64,000 bases of DNA from JAXLYX01 sp046351215 (GTDB lineage: Bacteria > Myxococcota_A > Polyangia > Polyangiales > Houyiibacteriaceae). The notes beneath the pieces were generated by a model that had not been told where the DNA came from, searched no databases, and saw nothing but the letters and a program-made list of their open reading frames with translations. Positions 24,643 through 34,920 of the stretch are shown piece by piece (positions within the stretch are counted from its first letter, which is position 1; the number at the start of each line of letters is the position of its first letter). The position numbers and the translations under genes were made by a program. The stretch lies in contig JAXLYX010000013.1 in NCBI GenBank assembly GCA_046351215.1, positions 1 through 64,000 on the forward strand. The letters are read 5' to 3'.

Positions 24643-27600
24643 ATGCTGAAGCAGTTCATCCGCCGCCCCGTGCTCGCGATCGCGGTCTCCCTCGTCCTGA
24701 TCTTCGTCGGCGTGCTGGCCATCCACTCGCGACCGGTGGCGCAGTTCCCCGAGATCGCGCCCCCGCGCGTCATCGTCACGATGGCGTACCCGGGAGCCAG
24801 CGCGCAGGTGCTCGTCGAGTCGACCCTGATCCCCCTCGAGCAGGCGATCAACGGCGTCCCCGGGATGCGCTACATGATCTCGGACGCGACGAGCGCGGGC
24901 GAGGCGACCATCCAGGTCATCTTCGAGCTCGGCGCCGATCCGAACGAGGCCCTCGTCAACGTGAAGGCCCGCGTCGACTCGGTGATGAACACCCTGCCCC
25001 AGCTCGTGCAGCTCGAGGGCGTGATCGTCCAGCGCGTGCAGCCGAGCATGTTGATGTACGTCAACCTCTCGAGCACCGACCGGAACGCGGACGAGAAGTT
25101 CCTCTACAACTACGCGCGCGTGAACATGCTGCCCGAGCTGCAGCGCGTTCCGGGCATCGCCCAGGCCAGCATCCTCGGCGCGCGGCAGTACGCGATGCGC
25201 ATCTGGCTCAAGCCGGATCGCATGCGCGCGTACAACGTCTCGACGGACGAGGTGATGCACGCCATCGGCGAGCAGAGCGTGATCGGCCGTCCCGGTCGAC
25301 TCGGGCAGGCCACGGGCGTCGCCTCCCAGGCGACGGAGTACGTCCTCACCTACGTCGGCCGGTACAACACACCGGAGCAATACGAGAACATCGTCGTCCG
25401 GAGCACGCCCGACGGCGAGCTCCTGCACCTACGCGACATCGCCACCGTCGAGCTCAACGCCGAGTTCTTCAACATCTACTCGAACCTCGACGGACGCCCC
25501 TCGGCCGCCATCGTGCTGAAGCAGGTCTACGGCAGCAACGCGAGCGAGGTCATCGATCAGGTGAAGGCACAGCTCCGCGAGCTCCAGCGCCGGTTCCCTC
25601 CGGGGATGCGCTACGAGATCAGCTACGACGTCTCGAAGTTCCTCGACGCCTCGATCGACCAGGTCATCCACACGCTCGGCGAGGCCTTCGTGCTCGTCGC
25701 GCTCGTCGTCTTCCTCTTCCTCGGGGACTGGCGCTCGACCCTGATCCCGACGCTCGCCGTGCCGGTCTCGCTCATCGGCGCGTTCGCGTTCATGCAGATG
25801 TTCGACCTGTCGATCAACCTCATCACGCTCTTCGCGTTGGTGCTCGCGATCGGAATCGTCGTCGACGACGCCATCGTCGTCGTCGAGGCGGTCCACGCGA
25901 AGATGGAGGAGGAGCACTGCTCGCCCTTCACGGCCGTGAAGAAGGTGATCGGCGAGATCAGCGGCGCCGTCATCGCCATCACGTTGCTCATGACGGCCGT
26001 CTTCGTCCCGGTCGCCTTCATGACGGGCCCCGTCGGCGTCTTCTACCGGCAGTTCTCGATCACGATGGCCTCCTCGATCGTGCTCTCCGGCGTCGTCGCG
26101 CTGACCCTGACGCCCGTGCTCTGCGCGATGATCCTGCGGCGGCACGATCCCCACGCCAAGCGGCGGACGCCCATCGGGATGTTCCTCGACGGCTTCAACC
26201 GGGTCTTCGAGCGCGTCACGGGCGTCTACATCAAGGGCCTCGAGAAGATCGTGAACCGGAGGGTCGTGACCTTCGGCCTCCTCGCCGTGTTCGCGCTGGG
26301 CACCGTGGGAGTCGACCGGGTGCTGCCCTCGGGCTTCATCCCGCAGGAGGACCAGGGGATGATCTACGCGATCATCCAGACGCCCCCCGGCGCGACGCTC
26401 GAGCGCACGAACGCCGTCGCACGTCGCCTCCAGGCGATCGCCGAGCACGTCGAGGGGGTGCAGTCGGTCTCCTCGCTCGCGGGCTACGAGATCCTGACGG
26501 AGGGTCGCGGCTCGAACGCCGGCACCTGCCTCATCAACCTGAAGCCCTGGTCGCAGCGGCGGCACTCGGTGCGCGACATCATCGAGGAGCTCGAGGTGAA
26601 GTCCCGGAACCTCGGCGAGATCATCGAGTTCTTCGAGCCACCCGCCGTGCCCGGATACGGCGCCGCGGGCGGCTTCTCGCTCCGTCTCCTCGATCAGACG
26701 GAGGACGCCGACTACCAGGAGTTCGACCGCGTCACCCACGAGTTCATGGACGCGCTCCGGAGACGACCCGAGCTGACGGGCCTCTTCACCTTCTACGCCG
26801 CGAACTACCCCCAGTACGAGCTCGTCATCGACAACGACCTCGCGATGCAGAAGGGCGTCAGCATCGGCCGCGCGCTCGAGAACCTCGACATCCTCGTCGG
26901 GAGCACCTTCGAGCAGGGCTTCATCCGCTTCGGCCGCTACTTCCGCGTCTACACGCAGGCCGCGCCCGAATACCGGCGGATGCCCTCCGACATCCTCGAC
27001 CTCTACGTGAAGAACGATCGGGACGAGATGGTGCCGTATTCCGCGTTCATGACGCTCCGGCCGACGCAGGGACCGAACGAGATCACCCGCTACAACCTCT
27101 ACAACTCGGCGGCGATCCGCGGCGACGCGTCGCGCGGCTACACGACGGGCGACGCCATCCGCGTGGTCCGCGAGGTGGCGGCACGCACCCTGCCGCGCGG
27201 CTACGACATCGCATGGGAGGGCCTGTCGTACGACGAGGCCCGGCGCGGGAACGAGGCGATCGTGATCTTCCTCGTCGTGCTCGGGTTCGTCTACCTCGTG
27301 CTCGCCGCCCAGTACGAGAGCTTCATCCTCCCGTTCGCCGTCGTCCTCTCGCTCCCCGCGGGCGTGTTCGGCTCGTTCCTCCTCCTGAAGGCGCTGAACC
27401 TCGCGAACGACATCTACGCGCAGGTCGGCCTCGTCATGCTCGTCGGTCTGCTCGGCAAGAACGCCGTGCTCATCGTGGAGTTCGCGGTCCAGGCCCACGC
27501 GAAGGGCTCGCCCATCGTGCAGGCCGCGATCGAGGGCGCCCGAGCGCGCTTCCGACCGATCCTCATGACGTCGTTCGCGTTCATCGCGGGCCTCGTGCCC

Positions 27601-27804
27601 CTGGTGCGAGCGCACGGTCCGGGCGCGATCGGCAACCGCACCATCGGCACCTCGGCGCTCGGCGGCATGCTCTTCGGCACGATCTTCGGCGTCATCCTCG
27701 TCCCCGGCCTCTACGTCGTCTTCGCCTCGCTCTCGAGCGGCAAGAAGCTCATCCGCGACGAGGACGAGAGCCCGGTCACGGAAGCGATGGTGGATCATGA
27801 CTGA
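24643..27804 (+). CDS. RND multidrug efflux permease (HAE1 family)
   Basis: The 1053-aa protein is a full-length AcrB/MexB-type proton-driven inner-membrane pump with 12 helices and two large periplasmic loops. Proton-relay residues are present: the Asp pair in GIVVDDAIVVVE (helix 4) and Lys in GKNAVLIVEFA (helix 10). The N-terminus MLKQFIRRPVLAIAVSL fits the family. It exports hydrophobic compounds with the outer-membrane factor and adaptor encoded next. Its 3' end overlaps the next gene by 8 nt. The operon order, permease-OMF-adaptor, differs from the usual adaptor-first order. Confidence 0.95.
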   Translation: MLKQFIRRPVLAIAVSLVLIFVGVLAIHSRPVAQFPEIAPPRVIVTMAYPGASAQVLVESTLIPLEQAINGVPGMRYMISDATSAGEATIQVIFELGADPNEALVNVKARVDSVMNTLPQLVQLEGVIVQRVQPSMLMYVNLSSTDRNADEKFLYNYARVNMLPELQRVPGIAQASILGARQYAMRIWLKPDRMRAYNVSTDEVMHAIGEQSVIGRPGRLGQATGVASQATEYVLTYVGRYNTPEQYENIVVRSTPDGELLHLRDIATVELNAEFFNIYSNLDGRPSAAIVLKQVYGSNASEVIDQVKAQLRELQRRFPPGMRYEISYDVSKFLDASIDQVIHTLGEAFVLVALVVFLFLGDWRSTLIPTLAVPVSLIGAFAFMQMFDLSINLITLFALVLAIGIVVDDAIVVVEAVHAKMEEEHCSPFTAVKKVIGEISGAVIAITLLMTAVFVPVAFMTGPVGVFYRQFSITMASSIVLSGVVALTLTPVLCAMILRRHDPHAKRRTPIGMFLDGFNRVFERVTGVYIKGLEKIVNRRVVTFGLLAVFALGTVGVDRVLPSGFIPQEDQGMIYAIIQTPPGATLERTNAVARRLQAIAEHVEGVQSVSSLAGYEILTEGRGSNAGTCLINLKPWSQRRHSVRDIIEELEVKSRNLGEIIEFFEPPAVPGYGAAGGFSLRLLDQTEDADYQEFDRVTHEFMDALRRRPELTGLFTFYAANYPQYELVIDNDLAMQKGVSIGRALENLDILVGSTFEQGFIRFGRYFRVYTQAAPEYRRMPSDILDLYVKNDRDEMVPYSAFMTLRPTQGPNEITRYNLYNSAAIRGDASRGYTTGDAIRVVREVAARTLPRGYDIAWEGLSYDEARRGNEAIVIFLVVLGFVYLVLAAQYESFILPFAVVLSLPAGVFGSFLLLKALNLANDIYAQVGLVMLVGLLGKNAVLIVEFAVQAHAKGSPIVQAAIEGARARFRPILMTSFAFIAGLVPLVRAHGPGAIGNRTIGTSALGGMLFGTIFGVILVPGLYVVFASLSSGKKLIRDEDESPVTEAMVDHD

Positions 27805-29359
27805 GAGGAGGCTCGACGTGCGGACGAAGACGCATCCGGGAGCCCGTACGGGACGCGTGTTCCTTCACGCCCTCGTGGGCGTCGCGGTCCTCCTCGGCGG
27901 ATGCGTTCCCCGCCTCCCCGGCGGAGGCGCGCGCGAGCCCGTGATCGCCGTGCCCGACGCCTACCCGAGCGTCGCGACGGCGGGAGGCGAGGCGCAGGCG
28001 CAGGGCAGCTCCACGCCCACCGAGGGCTCGCAGGCGGAGGCCACCTCGGTCGTCGACTACCACGCGATCTTCGCGGGCGGCGAGCTCGCGGCGCTCATCG
28101 ACGAGGCGCTCGCGAACAACCAGGAGCTGAACATCGCGGTCCAGGACATCCTGATCGCGAACAACGAGGTTCTCGCGCGCCGCGGCGACTACATCCCGAA
28201 CCTCGGTGTCGGCGCCAACGTCGGCGTCGAGCACGTCCCCGAGCAGACGCGGGAGGGCCGCAGCGACCAGGTCGCGGGCACGTCCCCGACCCTGCCGTAC
28301 TACGCCGTCGGGTTCTACGCCTCGTGGGAGGTCGACATCTGGCGTCGGCTGCGCAACCTGCGCGACGCCGCGGTCAACCGCTACCTCGCGAGCATCGAGG
28401 GACGGAACTTCCTCGTGACGCGTCTCGTCGCGGAGATCGCGAGCAGCTACTACGAGCTGATGGCGCTCGACGAGCAGCTCGAGGTCGTGCGCACCACGAT
28501 CGAGCTGCAGCAGCACTCGGTCGACGTCGTCCACCTCCAGTTCGAGGCCGCCGCCGCGACCGCCGTCGCCGTCACGCGTCTCGAGGCCGAGCTCTACCGC
28601 TTCAAGGCGCAGGAGTACGAGATCCGTCAGCGGATCGTCGAGACCGAGAACAGGATCAATTTCCTCGTCGGCCGCTACCCTCGACCCATCGCGCGTCCGA
28701 GCGCGTCGTTCCTCGACCTGCCGCCCCCGAACGTCCGCGCGGGCATGCCCGGGAGCCTGCTCGAGAACCGACCGGACATCCGTCAGGCCGCGCTCGAGCT
28801 CGAGGCGACCCGCTTCGACGTCCGGGCCGCGAGGGCGAGGTTCTACCCCTCGCTGACCCTCGTGGCCGGCGCCGGCTACGCGTCGACCTCGGCCCGGCAG
28901 CTCTTCACCACGCCCCAATCGCTGCTGCTCCAAGTGCTCGGCAGCGTGGCGGCCCCGCTCCTCAACCGACGCGGCATCACGGCGGCGTACTTCACGGCGG
29001 ACGCCCAGCAGCTGCGCGCGGTGCTCGCCTACGAGCGCGCGATCCTCTCCGGCTACGTGGAGGTCGTGAACCGCATGAACCTCATCGAGAACAGCACGCG
29101 GAGCCTCGAGCTGCGCGAGCAGCAGGTCGAACGTCTGAACCAGGCGATCGACCTCTCGCAGAGGCTCTTCGAGGCGGCGCGCGCCGACTACCTCGAGGTG
29201 CTCACCGCGCGCCGCGACGCCCTCGATGCCCAGCTCCTCCTCATCGAGACGAAGCGACAGCAGCTCAGCGCGGCCGTCGGCCTGTACCAGGCGCTCGGCG
29301 GCGGCTGGAGGACCACCTCGCCATCCCCCTCGAACGCGAACGACGGAAGGAACCCATGA
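27797..29359 (+). CDS. Outer-membrane efflux factor (TolC/NodT type)
   Basis: The 520-aa lipoprotein has a lipobox LLGGC near residue 36, then two OEP repeats. Diagnostic parts are the segment VDIWRRLRNLRDAA in the first coiled-coil and NRPDIRQAALELEATRFDVRAARARFYPSLTL starting the second. It forms the trimeric outer-membrane channel for the RND pump. The ATG overlaps the permease stop by 8 nt and its stop overlaps the adaptor ATG, so the three are translationally coupled. Confidence 0.9.
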   Translation: MTERRLDVRTKTHPGARTGRVFLHALVGVAVLLGGCVPRLPGGGAREPVIAVPDAYPSVATAGGEAQAQGSSTPTEGSQAEATSVVDYHAIFAGGELAALIDEALANNQELNIAVQDILIANNEVLARRGDYIPNLGVGANVGVEHVPEQTREGRSDQVAGTSPTLPYYAVGFYASWEVDIWRRLRNLRDAAVNRYLASIEGRNFLVTRLVAEIASSYYELMALDEQLEVVRTTIELQQHSVDVVHLQFEAAAATAVAVTRLEAELYRFKAQEYEIRQRIVETENRINFLVGRYPRPIARPSASFLDLPPPNVRAGMPGSLLENRPDIRQAALELEATRFDVRAARARFYPSLTLVAGAGYASTSARQLFTTPQSLLLQVLGSVAAPLLNRRGITAAYFTADAQQLRAVLAYERAILSGYVEVVNRMNLIENSTRSLELREQQVERLNQAIDLSQRLFEAARADYLEVLTARRDALDAQLLLIETKRQQLSAAVGLYQALGGGWRTTSPSPSNANDGRNP

Positions 29360-30504
29360 CGTACGAGCCCCGACTGCGACCGACGCGCGCGCCCCGCGTT
29401 CTCCCGACCGACGGACGCCCTCGCCCCCTCGCGCGATGGCTCCCGTTCGTCCTCGGCCTCTTGCTGGTGGGCTGCCGCCACGAGGCGCACCACGCGGCGA
29501 GCCTGCCACACTTCCCGGCCACGACGCCGCTGCGTCGGGACACGGAGGTGACGACCGAGCTCGTCTGCCAGATCCGCGCGATCCAGCACATCGAGATCCG
29601 CGCGCTCGAGCGCGGCTACCTGAACGACGTGTACGTGGACGAGGGCCAGACGGTACGCGCCGGGCAGCACCTCTTCCAGATCACGCCCGTCATCTACCAG
29701 GCGGAATTCGCGCGCAGCGCCGCCGAGGCCCGCGCGGCGGAGGTCGAGTACGAGAACGTCCGGACGCTGCGCGACGGGAACGTCGTCTCGGCGAACCAGC
29801 TCGCGCTCTCGCAGGCGAACCTCCAGCGTGCGCATGCCGAGCGGGAGCTCGCCCAGGCGCGCCTCCGGTTCACGAGCCTCGACGCGCCCTTCCCCGGCAT
29901 CGTCGGTCGGTTCCACGCCCGACGCGGCAGCCTCCTCGAGGAGGGGGCGATCCTGACCGAGCTCTCGGACAACCGGACGATGTGGGTCTACTTCAACGTG
30001 AGCGAGGCCCAGTACCTCGACTACCGGGCCCACCATCCGGCGAACGATCCCGTCCCCGTCCGCCTCCGGATGGCGAACGGCCAGCTCTTCGATCAGGTCG
30101 GGACCATCCAGACGATCGAGTCCGACTTCAACAACGAGACGGGCACGATCGCGTTCCGTGCCGGCTTCTCGAACCCGCAGGGGCTCTTGCGTCACGGCGA
30201 GACGGGCAAGGTCCTGCTCAGCAGCGTGATCGAGCGGGCGCTACTCATCCCGCAGAAGGCCACGTTCCGCATCCTCGACAAGACGTTCGTCTTCGTCGTC
30301 GACTCGCACGGGGTGGTGCACTCGCGCGAGATCGAGGTCAGCGAGCAGGCGATCCCCCACCTCTACATCGTGGAGAAGGGCCTGACCGAGAACGATCACG
30401 TGCTCCTCGACGGAATCCGCCGCGTCCGCGACGGGGATCGCATCGCGCCCGCCATGCATCCCCCGGAGGAGGTCTTCCGCGAGCTCGACGTGCCGGCCTA
30501 CTGA
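29356..30504 (+). CDS. RND periplasmic adaptor subunit (MFP)
   Basis: The 382-aa protein is a lipoprotein (LLLVGC near residue 40). It has the lipoyl/hairpin organisation of AcrA-type adaptors: RALERGYLNDVYVDEGQTVRAGQHLFQI, a coiled-coil hairpin about 120-165, the second lipoyl half with TSLDAPFPGIVG, then beta-barrel and membrane-proximal domains. It bridges the permease and outer-membrane channel. The start overlaps the OMF stop (ATGA). It ends 8 nt before the converging 30513 gene. Confidence 0.9.
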   Translation: MTYEPRLRPTRAPRVLPTDGRPRPLARWLPFVLGLLLVGCRHEAHHAASLPHFPATTPLRRDTEVTTELVCQIRAIQHIEIRALERGYLNDVYVDEGQTVRAGQHLFQITPVIYQAEFARSAAEARAAEVEYENVRTLRDGNVVSANQLALSQANLQRAHAERELAQARLRFTSLDAPFPGIVGRFHARRGSLLEEGAILTELSDNRTMWVYFNVSEAQYLDYRAHHPANDPVPVRLRMANGQLFDQVGTIQTIESDFNNETGTIAFRAGFSNPQGLLRHGETGKVLLSSVIERALLIPQKATFRILDKTFVFVVDSHGVVHSREIEVSEQAIPHLYIVEKGLTENDHVLLDGIRRVRDGDRIAPAMHPPEEVFRELDVPAY

Positions 30505-30512
30505 GGCCGCTC

Positions 30513-31124
30513 TCAACGCCCCAACAGCACGAAGGTCAGGATCACCGCGTACGCGACGCCGAAGACGAGGAGGATCGCGAGCGCCGTCCACCACGTCCGC
30601 GGCGAGGCGTACTGGGCCGCGAGCCAGGCCTTCGCCTCGGCCTGCTGGCGATCCCATGCCTCGAGGGAGGCCGCCATGTCGGCGCGCGCGGCCTCCCTCG
30701 AGGGCTCGGCGTGGAGGCTGAACGCCTCTTCGAGACGCCTCGCGTCCCGCATCGCCCCCCTCCGCGTCCAGGCCGTCGCGAGATCGAGGCGGGCACCGCC
30801 GTCGCTCGCCTGGACCGTGTACTCGTGGCCTCCCTTCGAGGACGTGAATACGCGGAGCCCGATGGCCGCCTGGGCGTGGGCGCACGAGCGCACCACCCCG
30901 AAGGGGCTCCGCGCGAGGAGTCGATCGTCGTCGACCCAGGCGACGACGATCATCGTGACGACGAACGCGAGCATCGCGACCGAGACGAGCCAGCCGAAGG
31001 CGGCGCCGAGCGAAGGCTCGTCGAGCGCGGCGTGCGTCGCCGCGGCCGTCATCGCGCCCGTCAGCGAGAGGTAGCCGACGGGCACGTAGAGCGACGCGCG
31101 ATGCGAAGCGGAGACGAGCAGCAC
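30513..31124 (-). CDS. Membrane protein of unknown function, 203 aa
   Basis: The protein has two N-terminal hydrophobic helices (about 12-32 and 42-63), a central soluble part, a charged helical stretch about 125-170, and a C-terminal helix (WWTALAILLVFGVAYAVILTFVLLG). No family is recognised. The GTG at 31124 lies inside an inverted repeat, so a downstream start is possible (for example GTG near 31085 or ATG near 31052). It is divergent from the Ser/Thr kinase gene. Confidence 0.55.
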   Translation of the reverse strand: MLLVSASHRASLYVPVGYLSLTGAMTAAATHAALDEPSLGAAFGWLVSVAMLAFVVTMIVVAWVDDDRLLARSPFGVVRSCAHAQAAIGLRVFTSSKGGHEYTVQASDGGARLDLATAWTRRGAMRDARRLEEAFSLHAEPSREAARADMAASLEAWDRQQAEAKAWLAAQYASPRTWWTALAILLVFGVAYAVILTFVLLGR

Positions 31125-31147
31125 CCACCCACGATCGCATGGGTGGG
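31124..31147. promoter_or_regulatory. Inverted repeat between 203-aa protein and kinase genes
   Basis: CCCACCCA (31124-31131) and TGGGTGGG (31140-31147) are perfect 8-bp arms around an 8-nt centre that itself holds CGATCG. The position between divergent genes suggests an operator, though a hairpin role is possible. Confidence 0.35.
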
Positions 31148-31250
31148 ATGGAGGCGCGAGACGCGCGCGGACCGGAATTCACGCCTCCAGGCGAGGGCCC
31201 TGTTCGGAGGCCTCCTCTCGTGTGTAAGCTCCCGGCCGTCGGGGACGCCC

Positions 31251-32491
<1,241 letters not shown>

Positions 32492-32516
<25 letters not shown>

Positions 32517-33961
32517 GCCCCGAGCCCCGCCTTCTCGCGGCGCTTCCCGCCTCGCGGGCGCACCTTCTCGACGACGAGCGGCACTCCGTCCGAGGGCCCG
32601 ACGAGCATGCCGCGGAGGACCGGCTTCGTGGTGGAGGCGTCGACCAGGCGGAAGTCGACGCGACGGAGGAGCTCGGCGAGGACGATCCGGAGCTCGACCT
32701 GCGCGAACGGACGGCCGAGGCAGGCCCGGCTGCCTCCGCCCCAGGGCAGGTAGTGGAAGGGGCTCGGGCGCTCGCCGAGGAAGCGCTCGGGCTCGAAGGC
32801 CTGGGCGTTCGGCCAGAGGTCCTCGCGGAAGTGGAGGATCGCGGGCGCCGGCATCGTGCGCGTGCCGACGGGGAAGTCGTAGCCGGCCATGCGCATCGGC
32901 ACGGCGAGCTTGCGGGGGACGCTGGTGGCGACGGGACGGAGGCGCATCGTCTCGTCGATCGCGGCGGGGATGTAGCGGAGGCGCTCGACGCCCCGCGGCG
33001 TGATCGGCCCGTCGCCGAAATGCTCCTCGAGCTCGGCCTTCGCCTTCGCGAGCGCCGCGGGATGCGTGAGCAGGAAGTGGAGCGCCCACGACAACGTGAT
33101 CGCCGAGGTCTCGTGACCTCCGACGAGGAGCGCGAAGAGCTCGTCGTGCAGCGAGCCGTCGCTCATCGGGGCGCCGTCGTCGTAGCGGGCGCGCACGAGC
33201 AGCGCGAGCACGTCGTCGCGGCCCTCGCCCTCGCGACGGCAGCGCTCGAGCTCGTCCTTCAGCATCGCGTCGAGCTCGGCCTTCGTGTCGAAGAAGCGCG
33301 CGAGCGGATTGCGGCTCGTCGGGATGGGGCCGTCGAGCCGCGCCTTCGAGCGCCGGAGCTCGGTGCCCATCCGCAGGAGGCCGCGGAGGCGCTCGCCCCC
33401 CATCGCCATCGAGGCGAGGGCCATGGGGCCCGTCTGCATCACGGCGAGATGTTGCGAGAAGAGCGAGGAGAGACGGGCGCGACGCTCGGGCGCCTCGACG
33501 CCGAAGACGCACTCGACGATCACCTGCAGCGCGACGTCCTGCACGAGCTGGAACGCGTCGATCACCTGCCCTTCCGAGAGCCGGTCGATCGCGTCGTCCG
33601 TGCGCGCGAGCATGCGGTCGGCGTAGACGACCATGCGCTCGTGCTTGAACGGAGGCGTGAGGATGCGCCTCTCGCGGCGGTGCGCCTCGCCGTTCAGGAA
33701 GAGCACGGTGTGCTGTCCGACGAGGTATTTGATCCCGTCGGCGTCGTTGTGGATCTCGTCCGCCGACGCGCGGAAGACCGTGCGCACCGCCTCGGGCTCG
33801 CCGAGCATCACCCAGGGAGCCTGCCCGGTCACGTGCATCACGAAGACGTTCCCGTGATCGCGCACCGCGTCGGCGAAGAGCTCGAAGGGCTCGTCGACGA
33901 GCCGACGGAGCTGACGGAACGACGACTCGGCGATCTCAGGGGGACGACGCGACGCGGACAT
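32492..33961 (-). CDS. Cytochrome P450
   Basis: The 489-aa protein has the P450 landmarks: I-helix LLVGGHETSAITLSW, ExxR in DETMRLRP, and the haem loop PWGGGSRACLGRPFA with thiolate Cys414. Trp replaces the usual Phe at the start of the haem motif, as in some eukaryote-like bacterial P450s. No membrane anchor is present. It needs external ferredoxin/reductase, not found nearby. Its start overlaps the end of the DUF3703-SRPBCC gene by 26 nt, so the two are coupled and may act on the same lipid or polyketide-like substrate. The 3' end overlaps the kinase gene. Confidence 0.9.
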
Positions 33962-34670
33962 GGGGAACCTCCGGAGACGGCTTCGAGGGATCGTTCGACG
34001 CGAGGCGGGCGGCGCGGGCCGCGAGCGCCCGGCATTCCGCTTCGAGGCCTTCGCGCAGGGCGTCGCCGTGCAGGGCGCGCACGAGCCGCGCGAAGGGACC
34101 GACGACGGCGAGCCGGACGAAGAGGCGCGAGCCCTCGGGCGTGCGCTCGATGGTGCGGAAGCGACGGCCGCGCGCGAGCGGGGTGAACCAGCCTTCGTCG
34201 CACCAGGCGAAGCGATGCGGTGGCGAGGCGGTGAGCACTCGATGGCTCGCGCGGATCGTCTTCGCGCCGAGGCGGACGTCGGCGTCGACGCCGGCGCCGA
34301 CGACGGCCGCGCCCTCGGCCTTCACGAGCCAGGGGTTCCAGTCGGCGTAGGCCCCGATGTCCGCGATCGCGCCGTACACGATCTCGGGCGGAGCGGCGAT
34401 CGGCAGCTCGACCTCGTACGCGACGGCGCGCCGTTCGTAGCGCGCGACGAGCGAGGCGAAGAGGATCGGAAGGACCTCTCCGGCCATGCCGCGCACGTCG
34501 CCCCGCCGCCGGGCGAGCGCGTACCTCCGCCGGTGCACCGCGGTGTGCAGGTCGGGCTCGTCGTGGGCGAAGACGTGCAGGTCCTCGAGCAGCGCGAGGG
34601 CCCGCGCTTCGTCGCCGCGCGCGAGGGCCTCGTCGGCCTCGACGAGGAGGCCCTCGTACCTCCGCTCCAT
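33936..34670 (-). CDS. DUF3703-SRPBCC fusion protein
   Basis: The 244-aa protein joins two units. Residues 1-75 (RYEGLLVEADEALARGDEA, then LEDLHVFAHDEPDLH) are a helical DUF3703 domain. Residues 80-215 are an SRPBCC/polyketide-cyclase-like ligand-binding fold (ELPIAAPPEIVYGAIADIGAYADWNPW, then GRRFRTIERTPEG). SRPBCC proteins hold hydrophobic small molecules. Overlap with the P450 start suggests a substrate-handling role. The ATG at 34670 has GGAG 6 nt upstream; a GTG at 34685 is an alternative. Confidence 0.75.
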   Translation of the reverse strand: MERRYEGLLVEADEALARGDEARALALLEDLHVFAHDEPDLHTAVHRRRYALARRRGDVRGMAGEVLPILFASLVARYERRAVAYEVELPIAAPPEIVYGAIADIGAYADWNPWLVKAEGAAVVGAGVDADVRLGAKTIRASHRVLTASPPHRFAWCDEGWFTPLARGRRFRTIERTPEGSRLFVRLAVVGPFARLVRALHGDALREGLEAECRALAARAARLASNDPSKPSPEVPHVRVASSP

Positions 34671-34920
34671 CGCGTTCTCCGCCACGGCGATCCTCGCCTT
34701 CCCGACCGCCGGGGCGGTCTCGCGGATCCTTGGAGCCAGGACTTGAACTCGTCAATCCAAATTCTGATTCCGCCGATTCATTTTGGCATTCCGTATTGAA
34801 TCCGCCCCTCTCCGGGCCGTCCCATCCGGAACAGGGCGCCGTGCGGCCTCACGACGTCGGGCTTGAAAGACCGGCGTGGGCGTGCGCTCATCGGTCGTCG
34901 CCAGCGAGGAGAGGGGATCG

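Noticed and set aside
24453..27800. Long open frame over the RND permease in another frame
   Set aside because: The permease frame has full family motifs; the other is a shadow.
34731..34800. tRNA-like 3' end on the minus strand (GAGTTCAAGTCCTGGCTCCA)
   Set aside because: The T-arm pairs poorly and no matching acceptor 5' strand or anticodon arm is found upstream; a chance resemblance or remnant at most.
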